Assembly (NCBI GenBank): GCA_023823795.1
Contig: CP085710.1
Coordinates: forward strand, 3,188,001 to 3,252,000
Direction: 5' to 3'
DNA: 64,000 nucleotides
Source of the DNA: Bacillus sp. F19
GTDB lineage: Bacteria; Bacillota; Bacilli; Bacillales; Bacillaceae
This document shows, piece after piece, positions 42,781 through 52,350 of this stretch (positions are counted from its first letter, which is position 1; each line of letters begins with the position of its first letter). A model generated the notes under the pieces. That model was not told the DNA's origin. It saw only the letters and a program-made list of their open reading frames with translations, and made no database searches. The position numbers were made by a program, and so were the translations under genes.

Positions 42781-42959
42781 TTTGGTTTCTCCCGCAAAAA
42801 GAGCAGTGGAAAGCTGTTCTTTTTTAAATGGCTGCAGCATATTCACCTATTATCTTCTGACGGATAAAGAATTGAGGTTAATTGACAAACAAGTTTCAGC
42901 CTGGTTTTAGATTAGGCATAAGGAATAAAGGAACGCTGCTTATTAGTTGCGCCCCTTTT

Positions 42960-43574
42960 TTATTTTATTTTTATATTACCCTTCATCAATTCAGCTATTT
43001 GCATGGCATTTTCAGTATTCAATTTTTCAAGTTGATTGATAACGTCCTGCTGTCTTTTTGCGGGATGATTCTGGCTGAGTTTGCGTTTGCCTTCCAGCTT
43101 GTCTATTTTTATCTTAAAGCCGACAATTCCTCTGCTCAAGCCTTGAATATAAGAAGGCTCTGCACGATCCAATCGGTAAGAGCTATCTGGTTTTTCATAT
43201 TTATTTACAAGTGCTTTTAATGTTTTCATCAATTCTATTTCGTTTTCTATAAGCTCGGCTCTGCCATAAACATGTGCAGCTGTATAGTTCCACGTGGGCA
43301 CAGCATCTTGTGTCTCATACCATGAGGGTGATATGTAGGAATGAGGTCCTGAGAAAACAGCCAGCACCTTTTGATTCAGCAGGTCTTTCCATTGCGGATT
43401 CTGCTTGGCCACATGTCCGTAAAGGCAATTTTCTGTTCGATCTAATGAAAGTGGAAGGTGTGTTGCATACGGGAGGCCTTCATGCTGTGAAAAAAGCACA
43501 GCAAAGCTATTCTCCTCTATAATTCTGTATATTTCTTCTTTTTCATTCATTTTAAAGTGTTTTGGAATATACAT
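42960..43574 (-). CDS. paiB: FMN-binding transcriptional regulator/protease synthase homologue PaiB
   Basis: 204 residues. The start (MYIPKHFKMNEKEEIYRIIE), YATHLPLSL, GHVAKQNPQW and VLAVFSGPHSYISPSWYE with VPTWNYTAAHVYG are PaiB hallmarks of a split-barrel FMN-binding fold. In B. subtilis PaiB acts with the acetyltransferase PaiA on protease and sporulation gene expression; no paiA is adjacent. AGGGG precedes the ATG. Confidence 0.85.
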   Translation of the reverse strand: MYIPKHFKMNEKEEIYRIIEENSFAVLFSQHEGLPYATHLPLSLDRTENCLYGHVAKQNPQWKDLLNQKVLAVFSGPHSYISPSWYETQDAVPTWNYTAAHVYGRAELIENEIELMKTLKALVNKYEKPDSSYRLDRAEPSYIQGLSRGIVGFKIKIDKLEGKRKLSQNHPAKRQQDVINQLEKLNTENAMQIAELMKGNIKIK

Positions 43575-44190
43575 ATTCTACCCCTCTCTAATCACTTTTC
43601 TGATATTAAATTTCCATCTGGCTCCTGGTTTGATCTGTGCATTCTGCAATTTGCGGATTTTGCAGTCTCCATTTCTTTCAGCCGGAATTTTGCATGTAAA
43701 GTCTTTGTTCGTTTCTTTCATCTGAAATCCTTCTTTTTAAGCTGAAGTCTACTGCATTTTCTTGCTTAGCGGGACAGCGGAGAGATCTTAGGCAGCAATG
43801 GCCTGTCATTTAATTAATATCACTCTCTTCAGCTGCATTCGGTTTTGATCATTTAGCCAAATTTATGAATTTTATAGCCAAAATCAGAAATGTTCTAGCC
43901 AATTTCCCCTTTTATCCAGCCGAATTCGGCATTTATTTAGCCAACCGCTTTTTCCTAATAGCCAGAAATTAAATTTTTTAATCGATGTTTGTTTTTACTA
44001 GCTAAAATACCTATTTGTTAGCTGAAACCTTGGTTTATCAGCAGTATCTTCTTCTAAAAAAAATCAATGCATCTGCATTCCTGTTTTAAGACCTCTTTTT
44101 GGAAAGGCCTGGATCTTCTCATATAGCAAAAAAACTTCCTTTTTAGCCAAGCTTTCAATCTAAGCCGGTTCGATTCCAGTAAAAAGCACA
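43575..44190. other. Gene-free stretch with a degenerate spaced repeat
   Basis: No gene is supported. From about 43850 to 44040 the motif TAGCCAAA/TAGCTGAAA recurs every 19-24 bases in AT-rich sequence (for example agccaaatttatgaatttta, agccaaaatcagaaatgttc, agccaatttccccttttat). It reads like an old, diverged tandem array. Confidence 0.5.
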
Positions 44191-44217
44191 AAAAAACAGC
44201 CCTGAAATAAGGGCTGC
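44190..44217 (-). terminator. Terminator of the cold-shock gene
   Basis: CAGCCCT and AGGGCTG arms; on the minus strand a T-rich run follows, 20 bases past the csp stop. Confidence 0.75.
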
Positions 44218-44234
44218 CCGGACGTTTATATGGA

Positions 44235-44435
44235 TTATGCTTTGCGAACGTTAGTTGCTTGAAGTCCACGTTGACCTTGCTCAGTTTCAAATGTAACTGA
44301 TTGGCCTTCTTCTAATGTTTTGTAGCCTTCGCCTTGAATAGCTGAGAAATGAACGAATACGTCTTCTCCACCTTCAACTTCGATGAATCCAAAACCTTTT
44401 TCTGAGTTAAACCATTTTACTTTACCTTGTTCCAT
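44235..44435 (-). CDS. csp: CspA-family cold-shock protein
   Basis: 66 residues from ATG 44435, preceded by AGGAGG. The single OB fold has both RNA-binding motifs, KGFGFIEVE (RNP1) and DVFVHFSAI (RNP2). It is an RNA chaperone of single-stranded RNA/DNA. A long AT-rich leader with a TGTGTTTACACAC-like palindrome lies upstream, typical of cold-responsive csp genes. Paralogue letter cannot be assigned. Confidence 0.92.
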   Translation of the reverse strand: MEQGKVKWFNSEKGFGFIEVEGGEDVFVHFSAIQGEGYKTLEEGQSVTFETEQGQRGLQATNVRKA

Positions 44436-44722
44436 GTTATGTTGCCTCCTAGTGTGTAAACACACAATGTATTACTATTCTTGTTCATGTTCAGTTCAAT
44501 CAAGACGTATGCTTTTTGAAACTTGTACTGCGAACAAAAATAATTCTCCTTCATCATAACAGTTCGACAAGTGAATAGCAATTTTATTTCAAATTTTTCC
44601 TTTTAAAACACAAAATGAGGAATTAATTCCTATATTTATTCATTTCATTTCATAATTTCGCACTTCTATTATACCAATGCGGGATCAGCATTTCATTCTG
44701 CACTTTTTTTACACAAAGAAAA

Positions 44723-44742
44723 AAGCCTCATATGAGAGGCTT
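44723..44742. repeat. 20-bp target duplication, left copy (terminator stem-loop)
   Basis: The palindrome aagcctcatatgagaggctt directly abuts the IS left end. The identical 20 bases recur at 46285-46304. Confidence 0.8.
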
Positions 44743-46284
44743 CAGATTGTAGACAAAAGGCATTCGGATGAACTCTATCCGAATGCTTTTTGTCATTTCT
44801 GGGGCTAATTTGATGTTTGTAGGCCTATTCGTTGACTATTTTTATACCGCTTTCGCTGGCTTCCATGTCCAGGATGCCAACTTTTTCAAGTTCATGGCAG
44901 CAAAAGTAAGCATCGCCTGCATGGACAATTTTTTGAGTCCTCTCAACGTTGTCCAACGCATACCATGCTTTTCTTTTGCATCTGCAAAGACACGCTCTAT
45001 CGTTTCTTTGCGTTTTGCATAAATTGTTTTGTTCTCTTCTGTATGACGAAGGTGTTCAGCTTCATCTAAGTATTCTTGCCAGAGATGCCTTTCAATCAAT
45101 TTCTGATGATTTTGGCTCTCCGTACATTGGCTTAGGAATGGGCAATTTTCACAAACCTTCGGATCGGAAGAGTATTGTCTGTATCCTTTTTTCGTAGTAG
45201 TTCTGTAAGGAAGCACTTGATCGTGCGGGCATATGTAACAATCAAAATGTTCGTCATACACATAATCACTTTTCTTGAAAAATCCATCTTTTGTTTTTGG
45301 CCGTGTATAAGGAAAAACCGGACGAATTTCTTTTTCGTTCAAATAGTGAGCAAGAGCAGGGTTCTTGTAAGCAGCATCGGCAGCAACAGCAACAGGTTTC
45401 TTGTGAAGCTCAGTTACTTGATCAGTAGAGGCTCGAATATTGCACTGTCGTGCACGTTACCAGGCGTAACGATTGTCCCCAGAACAAATCCTTTTTCGTC
45501 AGAGGCTGTGTGAAATGAGTAAGCGAACTGTTTTGTTCTTTCATCTTTTACGTAATAGCCACTTTCCGGATCCGTCGTACTTTCTTTAATCACTTTCTCT
45601 TCCGGTTCAAATTTATCTGGGGAAAAGGCTTTTTCCGTTTTCTTCGCGGTCTAGATTGAGTTCGTTTTGGAGCCTTTCCTCATATGATTTCGTTTCTTTT
45701 CGTACGATCTTTTTCTGATACTTTCGTTTATTAGCACTAGCCTTTACGTGAGTTGAATCAATAAATACCTGTTCTCCATTGACCAGTTTCTTATCAATCG
45801 CCTCTTTTAAGATGCGGTAAAATATCTGCTCAAACAGATCTGTATCCTTAAAGCGCCGTTCATAGTTTTTACCGAATGTTGAGAAGTGGGGCACCTTGTC
45901 ATGAAAACCAAAACCCAAAAACCAACGGTAGGCTAAGTTGGTTTCAATCTCTTCAATGGTTCTTCTCATGGATCGAATACCGAAAAGGTATTGGATGAAG
46001 GTCATTTTAATCAATATGACCGGATCAATACTTGGACGACCTCGATCTGCGGAATAGACTTTCTCTACTAATGGATAGATGAAAGAAAAATCGAGAGCTT
46101 GTTCAATTTTACGGACTAAGTGATCTTCCGGCACCAACTGTTCAAGTGTAATCATTTCTAGTTGATCGCGATTCATTTGATTATTTTTAGACAACATCCA
46201 AATCACCTCTGTATTGTTCTATTTTCATTATATAAAAAAACTGCCGACAAATCCCCCAAAAAGGGGGGATTTGTCGACAGTCTG
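44743..46284 (-). mobile_element. IS1182-family-like element, degenerate, inserted in a terminator
   Basis: 1542 bp with 15-bp inverted ends (CAGATTGTAGACAAA against CAGACTGTCGACAAA) and a perfect 20-bp direct duplication outside. Inside is one transposase gene broken by two frameshifts. Each end also has a hairpin (cattcggat/atccgaatg; ccccccaaaaagg region), as is usual for elements targeting terminators. Confidence 0.8.
44842..46206 (-). pseudogene. IS1182-type DDE transposase with two frameshifts
   Basis: The N-terminal frame (46206-45613) has RGRPSIDPVILIKMTFIQYL, YRWFLGF and VFIDSTHVKASANK. It is thrown out of frame at an A run near 45630. A middle frame continues SPDKFEPEEKVIKESTTDPE and VLGTIVTPGNVHDS. 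A second shift near 45425 leads to the C-terminal frame (VAADAAYKNPALAHYLN, then CPFLSQCTES and ERVFADAKEKHGMRWTTLRG). The parts add up to a full-length protein, so only small indels inactivate it. Confidence 0.85.
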
Positions 46285-46304
46285 AAGCCTCATATGAGAG
46301 GCTT
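46285..46304. repeat. 20-bp target duplication, right copy
   Basis: Identical to 44723-44742. With the following TTTTTT it keeps an intact terminator for the small spore-protein gene at 46316. Confidence 0.8.
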
Positions 46305-46315
46305 TTTTCTTTCAA

Positions 46316-46447
46316 CTAGTACATAAAAGTAGAACCAACAATAATTAACAAAATAAACAAGACAACAATCAATACAAAACTGCTTCCACACCCGCCGCTG
46401 TGAACAGGGTAAGAAGGATAAGAACATCCGCAGTCATAACCGTACAT
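46316..46447 (-). CDS. YjcZ-family small sporulation protein
   Basis: 43 residues: a Gly/Cys/Tyr-rich head (MYGYDCGCSYPSYPVHSGGC) followed by a single membrane helix (FVLIVVLFILLIIVGSTF). This is the signature of the YjcZ/YhcC-type tiny sporulation membrane proteins of Bacillus, often present in many copies. GAGGTG lies upstream. Its terminator is the hairpin duplicated by the IS. Confidence 0.85.
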   Translation of the reverse strand: MYGYDCGCSYPSYPVHSGGCGSSFVLIVVLFILLIIVGSTFMY

Positions 46448-46554
46448 AAACAAACACCTCTTCATTTTTGATTTTCTTTACATGTTACTTTATGAGATAG
46501 GTGGTTGTCCCGTATGTGCATTCGCCCATTTACGTAAAAAAGAAAAAATAATCA

Positions 46555-47337
46555 TTAAAGCAAATTTTTAAAAATATTCTCCTGCTCTAGCACTTTTACG
46601 AATCCAAGCTTTTCATAAAAAGCTCTGGATGCTGCTTCATTGACCGTTATAAGGTAAGCACATGCTGCTCCGAGCCGCTTTGACTCATTTAAAAGACATT
46701 TCATTAAAGATGAGCCATATCCCCTCCGCTGATATTCATCCAATATCGCTACCTCTTCAATTTTTGCAATGTTTGTGACAGGGGAAATGTAAAGCTCCGC
46801 GCTGCCGATCGGCACTTCATTTTCATAACAAACGTAAAGACGTATTTCTTTTGATAGATAAAAAGGTTTTTTCCGCTTCATTTTATTTTTTGCGAATGAC
46901 GCGCTAATATGTCTGGCATCATAAAGCTCCATGGCATGACATGCATCATGAAGGGCATCACCCTCACCGAGCTTTGTTATGACTTTGGTGCAGGTTTCCA
47001 GATGTTTTAAATCATGATAATAATACAAGTCAAGATCGCAAAAGTAGTCCTCAGATGTTAAATAGGACAGCATTTTTTTATCTACCCTTGCATTAAGAGG
47101 AAGCTTAACATGTATGAAACTGCGATTTAATGCCTGCCTGGTTGACGAGAGCACTTCTCTTAATAGGATGGGGTGATAAGGAGTCGTCATTTTAGCAAAA
47201 TGATGACTGTACATCCCTTTTAGCGCATCATCCTTGAATGCTTTATAAAGCGCTGTTTCTTTCACGCGGCAAAATAAATGCAGATACTCTTCTTCCGCTG
47301 TATCCAGCTCTTTGGAAAAATTCATCATCCTAGCCAT
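46555..47337 (-). CDS. GNAT-family N-acetyltransferase
   Basis: 260 residues. The C-terminal 110 residues are a GNAT domain with EIRLYVCYENEVPIGSAELY, the acetyl-CoA loop VAILDEYQRRGYGSSLM and ASRAFYEKLGFVKV. The N-terminal 140 residues form a helical extension of unknown role. The gene overlaps the VOC gene by 8 bases, implying translational coupling. Confidence 0.8.
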   Translation of the reverse strand: MARMMNFSKELDTAEEEYLHLFCRVKETALYKAFKDDALKGMYSHHFAKMTTPYHPILLREVLSSTRQALNRSFIHVKLPLNARVDKKMLSYLTSEDYFCDLDLYYYHDLKHLETCTKVITKLGEGDALHDACHAMELYDARHISASFAKNKMKRKKPFYLSKEIRLYVCYENEVPIGSAELYISPVTNIAKIEEVAILDEYQRRGYGSSLMKCLLNESKRLGAACAYLITVNEAASRAFYEKLGFVKVLEQENIFKNLL

Positions 47338-47716
47338 TCATTGGTTCGAAATACTCAATCCACTGACCATCTGGACCTTTAAGAAAGAGATATTTCGCTC
47401 CATTTGGCAATGGTGTGATTTTGTCATAAATAAATTCGGCACTAAGGCTGCGCAGCCTTTCCTCTTCGGATTCGATATTGCTTACCTTAAAAGCAACATG
47501 ATGCACTTTTCCTTCTGCAGGGAGATTTGAATTGTACCCTTCTATCAATTCGACGATAATGGAATTATTTATTCCTAAAAAAGCAAGCTTCATATTCCCG
47601 TCAGTATGTAAAAATTGATCCATCAGTTCTAACCCTGCGACAGATTGATAAAACTCAATTGATTTCTCTATATCCGCTACTTGTATCCCAACATGTTCAA
47701 ACCCTTTAATTGTCAT
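47330..47716 (-). CDS. VOC-family (glyoxalase-like) protein
   Basis: 128 residues with the paired beta-alpha-beta repeats of the vicinal-oxygen-chelate fold: FEHVGIQVADIEKSIEFYQSV, VHHVAFKVSNIE and YLFLKGPDGQWIEYFEPMNG. The metal positions His8, His68-type and Glu near the end are present. Substrate unknown. The first gene of a two-gene operon with the acetyltransferase. Confidence 0.8.
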   Translation of the reverse strand: MTIKGFEHVGIQVADIEKSIEFYQSVAGLELMDQFLHTDGNMKLAFLGINNSIIVELIEGYNSNLPAEGKVHHVAFKVSNIESEEERLRSLSAEFIYDKITPLPNGAKYLFLKGPDGQWIEYFEPMNG

Positions 47717-47879
47717 AGAGATATCCTCTCCTCTTGCATTTGTTTATAAGATTATATCAAATTCCTATGATTCTATCAGAAAAGGTTGATTTTTCCGAAA
47801 AAAAAATCTACATCACATTCAGTGCATTAAATATGTATACATTTTTTCTTACAATGTGATTGCAGTGGGTCTAGCTGGC

Positions 47880-48216
47880 AGCGACCTGCATTAGAAGCTT
47901 TTGTCCCGTCGCCAAAGCGCAGAAATCGTCACCAGTCAGCCAAATAGGGTACAGCCTTCTAATAAAGGAATCATTCCAGCGAATCGTCGTCCCTTCATTT
48001 AATATTGATGCAAATGTCAGCCTGACTGATGACGGAACAATGGAGCTTCCTGCTGATGACAAGCTGACAGCCTTGCAGGAAAACGGAACCTTTCCCGCAA
48101 CGTTCCAAATAATAGGATTTTGGCTGTTATTGTCTTTGCCATTTCTTTCATCATTTATGATTACCAAAAATGGCAGGAGAGTATTTTTAGTGATAACTGG
48201 AAATAGCTTTTTTTAA
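47880..48216 (+). pseudogene. Unidentified gene remnant
   Basis: A plus-strand frame without a start reads SQIGYSLLIKESFQRIVVPS, NIDANVSLTDDGTMELPADD and then a hydrophobic stretch (IIGFWLLLSLPFLSSF) to TAA at about 48214. It looks coding but has no beginning; upstream frames contain stops. The minus-strand frame over it is a shadow. Function unknown. Confidence 0.35.
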
Positions 48217-48260
48217 TCAGTAACATTTTCCTGCATTCCGCCAAATTGCACTCCAATTAA

Positions 48261-48292
48261 AAAAGGGCAGCCCGCAGGCTGTCCTCTTACGT
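48261..48292 (-). terminator. Terminator of msrAB
   Basis: GGGCAGCC and GGCTGTCC arms with A and T runs, just past the msrAB stop. Confidence 0.7.
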
Positions 48293-48294
48293 TT

Positions 48295-49242
48295 CTATTG
48301 AAAAAGCACCAAATATTTTCCGTATCCCTCTTTTTCAAGATCTTCTTTAGGAACAAATCGGAGTGATGCCGAGTTAATGCAGTATCTGAGGCCGTTTGGA
48401 CCTGGTCCGTCGTTAAACACATGACCGAGATGAGAATCGGCAGATTTGCTTCTGACCTCTGTACGGATCATGAAATGAGAAAAATCTTTTTTCTCTACAA
48501 CTTCATGTTCGGTAATTGGTTTGGTGAAGCTTGGCCAGCCGCAGCCTGCATCGTATTTATCTGTTGAGCTGAAAAGCGGTTTACCTGAAACGATATCCAC
48601 GTAAATACCGTCTTGTTCATGATCGTAATACTCATTTTGAAATGGACGCTCCGTGCCATTATTTTGAGTGACTTCATACTGAATAGGCGTTAGTTTTTCT
48701 TTCAGATTGCTTTTGTCCCAATGGTCTTTTATATATGCATCGCGTCCTGAGCCTTTGCGGTACTGATTATATCTTACAGAACTTTTTTGATAGTATTGCT
48801 GGTGGTAGTCTTCTGCTTCGTAAAACGGTTTGGCCGGCAAAATCTCTGTAACAATCGGCTTTTTAAAGCGTCTGCTTTCTTCAAGCTGCATTTTTGATTT
48901 TTCCGCAAGCTGCTGCTGCTTTTCATTATGAAAGAAGATGGCTGTGCGGTAGGAATCTCCTCGGTCATAAAATTGACCGCCGGCATCCGTCGGATCAATT
49001 TGCTGCCAGTATAGTTCAAGCAATCTCTCGTACGGAAAAATATCAGGATTGAATGCAATTTGCACGGCCTCATAATGACCGGTTGTCTCACTGCAGACTT
49101 CTTCATACGTTGGATTTTCTTTATGTCCGCCAGTATAGCCTGAAGTTACGCTGCTAATGCCAGGCAGTTCATCAAACGGCTGAACCATGCACCAGAAGCA
49201 GCCTCCAGCAAATGTGGCAAGCTCTGTTTTTTTCTCAGTCAT
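48295..49242 (-). CDS. msrAB: Fused methionine sulfoxide reductase MsrA-MsrB
   Basis: 315 residues from ATG 49242 (GAGGAGGAG upstream). Residues 1-160 are MsrA with the catalytic GGCFWC. Residues 175-315 are MsrB with [36 protein letters not shown]; the Cys of RYCIN is the nucleophile. The pair reduces both S- and R-methionine sulfoxides in oxidised proteins. B. subtilis has separate msrA and msrB at the same map position, so this is a fusion of neighbours. The MsrB zinc-binding CxxC pairs appear to be absent. Confidence 0.92.
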   Translation of the reverse strand: MTEKKTELATFAGGCFWCMVQPFDELPGISSVTSGYTGGHKENPTYEEVCSETTGHYEAVQIAFNPDIFPYERLLELYWQQIDPTDAGGQFYDRGDSYRTAIFFHNEKQQQLAEKSKMQLEESRRFKKPIVTEILPAKPFYEAEDYHQQYYQKSSVRYNQYRKGSGRDAYIKDHWDKSNLKEKLTPIQYEVTQNNGTERPFQNEYYDHEQDGIYVDIVSGKPLFSSTDKYDAGCGWPSFTKPITEHEVVEKKDFSHFMIRTEVRSKSADSHLGHVFNDGPGPNGLRYCINSASLRFVPKEDLEKEGYGKYLVLFQ

Positions 49243-49423
49243 CTTAACTCCTCCTCTTCGAGTGAATCTATGTTCCAATTATATCATTTCCAGCTTTAAA
49301 TCCCAGAATTCTGCTCTCTTCCTCCATTCTTCTTGACAATCTATGTTTGTTTCATTACATTTAATGAATATTTATGTAGATGAACGATGCCGTTCTCTAT
49401 TGTTCTGCCCGGGAGGTTTGGAA

Positions 49424-49849
49424 GTGGAAAATCGTGAACAAATGATGTATGAAATGGAATCCCTAATGAGGAATATCGTTCGGCAGCTCAGAAATGAAAT
49501 TAACCATGTGCTCAGCAACGTATTGTCGCGAAACGAATTTATAGTTATGAAGAGCTTAAAAGATAACGGCCCGTTAAATTCAAGCGTATTGGCTAAAGAG
49601 CTGGATGTTTCGGCAAGCCATATTACAACCGTAACGGATTCTCTGATTGCCAAAGAGCTGATTACAAGAAAAAGGTCTCCAAACGATCGCCGCATCACCG
49701 TCATTGAACTCTCTGAACAGGGACATCTTGTATTAGCAGAATTTGAAAATAAGAAAACCGAATTTTTTTCAAAGCGCTTTCAGTGCTTTACAGATGAAGA
49801 GCTTTATCAGCTGATTCAGCTTTTCGGAAAACTCGACCGCTCCAAATAG
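49424..49849 (+). CDS. MarR-family transcriptional regulator (YpoP-like)
   Basis: 141 residues from GTG 49424 with GGGAGG seven bases upstream, the length of B. subtilis YpoP, which sits at the same place beside msrAB. The winged helix-turn-helix reads LNSSVLAKELDVSASHITTVTDSL and ELITRKRSPNDRRITVIELS. It is divergent from msrAB, and may control it, although this is inference. Confidence 0.85.
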   Translation: MENREQMMYEMESLMRNIVRQLRNEINHVLSNVLSRNEFIVMKSLKDNGPLNSSVLAKELDVSASHITTVTDSLIAKELITRKRSPNDRRITVIELSEQGHLVLAEFENKKTEFFSKRFQCFTDEELYQLIQLFGKLDRSK

Positions 49850-49927
49850 AGTTCAGTAATCTCAGGCAAATACATAATCTTCCCTTGTAATGGAAAAAAT
49901 ACCACTATAACAAGAGGAGGTTTCAAT

Positions 49928-50188
49928 ATGACTGCACCTTATCTGTGTCCGAACTGCAAAACGAATCGAACAAGGTTTAATTTAATTGAACAGACGGCAA
50001 AGTCCGTTAAGCTTGATCCTCAAACCGGAAGCGTTGTTCAGGAATTTTCTCAAGAAGCACTCGAACCTTTTCACCTAGCCTATAAAGGCCCGCATTATAA
50101 AGTTCAATGCGGCGTGTGCGGATTGATTGAGGATGAACTCACGTTTGTGAAGCTTGCCCAATTGAATCAAAATGGAAAAAACGCTTAG
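49928..50188 (+). CDS. Zinc-ribbon hypothetical protein
   Basis: 86 residues with knuckles [10 protein letters not shown] and [10 protein letters not shown] flanking a beta-rich middle ([20 protein letters not shown]). AGGAGG precedes the ATG and a terminator follows. It is probably a small DNA- or protein-binding accessory. Family not named. Confidence 0.6.
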   Translation: MTAPYLCPNCKTNRTRFNLIEQTAKSVKLDPQTGSVVQEFSQEALEPFHLAYKGPHYKVQCGVCGLIEDELTFVKLAQLNQNGKNA

Positions 50189-50203
50189 CTAAGCGTTTTT
50201 TTC
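50176..50203. terminator. Bidirectional terminator
   Basis: AAAAAACGCTTAG and CTAAGCGTTTTTT form a perfect stem between the convergent zinc-ribbon and hydrolase genes. Confidence 0.85.
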
Positions 50204-50205
50204 AT

Positions 50206-51006
50206 TTATTTTTTGCCGTTTTTTTCGAGAAATTCAACTATGAATTCTGTTGTGTGTTCAGGCTCCTCAAGCATTCCCATATGTCCGCTGTTTTCAAGCA
50301 GGCGTTCAGTTATATGATTTCCCTTATGTAAAAGCGTTTTTTCCTTAGGAATAATTTGATCTTCTCTGCCTGCTATAAGCAGAATGGGCAGTTCTTCTTT
50401 TTTCAGAACCTCCTGGAGGTCAGCCCGGTTTTTCATAGCCTCTAATGCACCTATTGCCCCGTACTGAGAGGTTTTAAAACCGATTTGTTTTGCTGACTCT
50501 ACTTCACCCTTTAATCTTTCCAAATTTCCTGGAGCAAATAGCTTTGGAATTAAGTCTTCAACAAAACCTTCTATCCCCTCTTCCTCAATCCGTTTCATTC
50601 CCTTTTCACGATTAGCTTTTCCGCCTTCATCATCAGGAAGTGCTGTTGAATGCAGAAGCGAAAATGAGTGAAGCATATCTGAGAATCGGTTTGCAAATGC
50701 AAGCGTTACATACCCTCCCAGAGAGTGGCCGATCATGGTCACTTTGTCAATTTCGAGAACTTGAATCAATTTAGCAATATCATCTGCCATTCGTTCAATC
50801 CTGAAATCACCTTTAGCTGTGCTTGAATGGCCATGCCCTCTTAAGTCAACAGCAATAACACGATGCTTTTTTGACAGTTCTGGAATGATTTTTTTAAAGT
50901 ATTCGCGGCTGCCGCAAAACCCGTGCAGCAGAATAATACAATGTCCGGCTCCATCATCTGAGTAAGAGAGTGTGACTTCTCCAACGTTTTGATCATAATG
51001 CTCCAT
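50206..51006 (-). CDS. Alpha/beta-fold hydrolase
   Basis: 266 residues from ATG 51006 (GGAGG upstream). HGFCGSREYF, DLRGHGHSS and MIGHSLGGYVTLAFANRF give the oxyanion loop and nucleophile Ser; IAGREDQIIP and ENSGHMGMLEEPEHT supply Asp and His. It resembles menaquinone-pathway MenH-like and esterase-type hydrolases. Substrate unknown. Confidence 0.8.
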   Translation of the reverse strand: MEHYDQNVGEVTLSYSDDGAGHCIILLHGFCGSREYFKKIIPELSKKHRVIAVDLRGHGHSSTAKGDFRIERMADDIAKLIQVLEIDKVTMIGHSLGGYVTLAFANRFSDMLHSFSLLHSTALPDDEGGKANREKGMKRIEEEGIEGFVEDLIPKLFAPGNLERLKGEVESAKQIGFKTSQYGAIGALEAMKNRADLQEVLKKEELPILLIAGREDQIIPKEKTLLHKGNHITERLLENSGHMGMLEEPEHTTEFIVEFLEKNGKK

Positions 51007-51155
51007 TTTAAATACCTCCAGATTTAGACGTCTAGTGTAAGCTACCCTACTTGCTGCCAACTAAAACATGGTTTAGTGGAATAAATAAAATTAGTGACAT
51101 TTACCTATCTCCCCTCATATGTTAATGACGAATGAATAGATGGGAGTGCGCTAAA

Positions 51156-51917
51156 ATGAATGGGAAGAATAAATATGCCGAAAAAGCCATGATGTACGAT
51201 TTGCTTGCCAAATTTTACAAGTACAGCGATCCTCAGAAGCATGTCATGTATTATCAAAAACATTTAAATGAGATGCAAAAATGGATGTATAGCATGCAAT
51301 ATCAGTCAGCACGTTTGCCGCAGGCTCAATTGGAGCCCGGAATGTCAAGAGTCAGAGTGATTCATGCATCGCCAGACGCTCCAGCTGTAGATATTTACAT
51401 TAACGGGAAACTGACTCTGCAAAATGTAAAATACAAAGAAATCAGTGACTATCTCGAATTTCCAGCAGGACAGTACAGGGTAGATCTATATGCTGCCGGA
51501 ACAACAAACCGCCCTGTTCTGACAGATATGTATATGCTTCTGCCGGGAATCACTTACACAATTGCGGCAGCAGGAAATCTATCTGCACTCAGGCTGATTC
51601 CATTTGTTGACAGAACGTTCGTGCCGGCAGGAGAAGCAAGTGTTAAGTTTGTCCACTTATCTCCCGATGCTCCTGCTGTTGACATTGCAGTTAAAAATGG
51701 AGACATCCTTTTTAAAAATGTTCCATTTCTCGAAGCTACAAAAAACATTAAAGTGACTCCAGGAAGAGTAGATTTGGAAGTTCGTATTGCCGGCACGGAC
51801 AATGTCGTCCTGACTGTTCCTAAAGTTCAATTTAAAGCAGATACAGCCTATACGATTTTTGCAGTTGGATTTGCAAATGGCACACCACAGCTAGAAGTTA
51901 TAGTCACTATTGGATAA
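51156..51917 (+). CDS. DUF4397 domain-containing surface protein
   Basis: 253 residues. Two DUF4397 repeats each begin with a VRVIHASPDAPAVDIYINGK-type motif (second: VKFVHLSPDAPAVDIAVKNG) and end with a YTIAAAGN/YTIFAVGF strand. These are Ig-like beta domains of unknown function in surface proteins. No signal peptide is obvious. The N-terminal helix (MMYDLLAKFYKYSDPQKHV) is typical of Bacillus members. GGGAG precedes the ATG. Confidence 0.8.
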   Translation: MNGKNKYAEKAMMYDLLAKFYKYSDPQKHVMYYQKHLNEMQKWMYSMQYQSARLPQAQLEPGMSRVRVIHASPDAPAVDIYINGKLTLQNVKYKEISDYLEFPAGQYRVDLYAAGTTNRPVLTDMYMLLPGITYTIAAAGNLSALRLIPFVDRTFVPAGEASVKFVHLSPDAPAVDIAVKNGDILFKNVPFLEATKNIKVTPGRVDLEVRIAGTDNVVLTVPKVQFKADTAYTIFAVGFANGTPQLEVIVTIG

Positions 51918-52086
51918 AAAATCTATTTTTTAACAAATTGTAAAATTACTAAGCGAATGTAAAAAGCATGTTCAGTTTTCGTAAAAATGACATTTTTCCT
52001 CCAAAAATGGATTATGATGAGTTTGACCAGCAGACATGCAGGTTAAAAAATCTCATTCAGATAGGTTACAAGGGAGGAAAAAGAAA

Positions 52087-52302
52087 ATGAAGAAAGATAT
52101 GCTATTAAAAGTTGGGGCTTCTTTATTGGCAATCTCATTAATGACTGCTTGTAACGACACAGAAACGGACGCACCTGAAGAAGACAACATGGAAGAAACA
52201 GAAGGTACAGAAGAAGAAACTACTACTGAAGAGGGCACTGAAGAAGAAACTACTGAAGAAGCACCTGAAGAAGGAACTGAAGAAACTGAAGAAGGCAAAT
52301 AA
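52087..52302 (+). CDS. Small Glu/Thr-rich lipoprotein
   Basis: 71 residues from ATG 52087 (GGGAGG upstream). Signal peptide LLKVGASLLAISLMTAC with lipobox, then an almost uninterrupted run of Glu and Thr (repeats of EEETTTEEGTEE type). The repetitive acidic tail probably varies in length and may bind cations. A terminator follows. Confidence 0.7.
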   Translation: MKKDMLLKVGASLLAISLMTACNDTETDAPEEDNMEETEGTEEETTTEEGTEEETTEEAPEEGTEETEEGK

Positions 52303-52317
52303 TCGTTCGATAGACAA

Positions 52318-52347
52318 AAAGGAGGCATATCGCCTCCTCTTTGTAAT
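52318..52347. terminator. Terminator between the acidic lipoprotein and YpmT-like genes
   Basis: GGAGGC and GCCTCC arms with A and T runs on both sides. Confidence 0.8.
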
Positions 52348-52350
52348 GGA

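Noticed and set aside
47871-48167. Minus-strand frame of 98 codons after the VOC gene
   Set aside because: The plus strand shows better coding character (hydrophobic helix, acidic loop), and the minus frame has no ribosome binding site.
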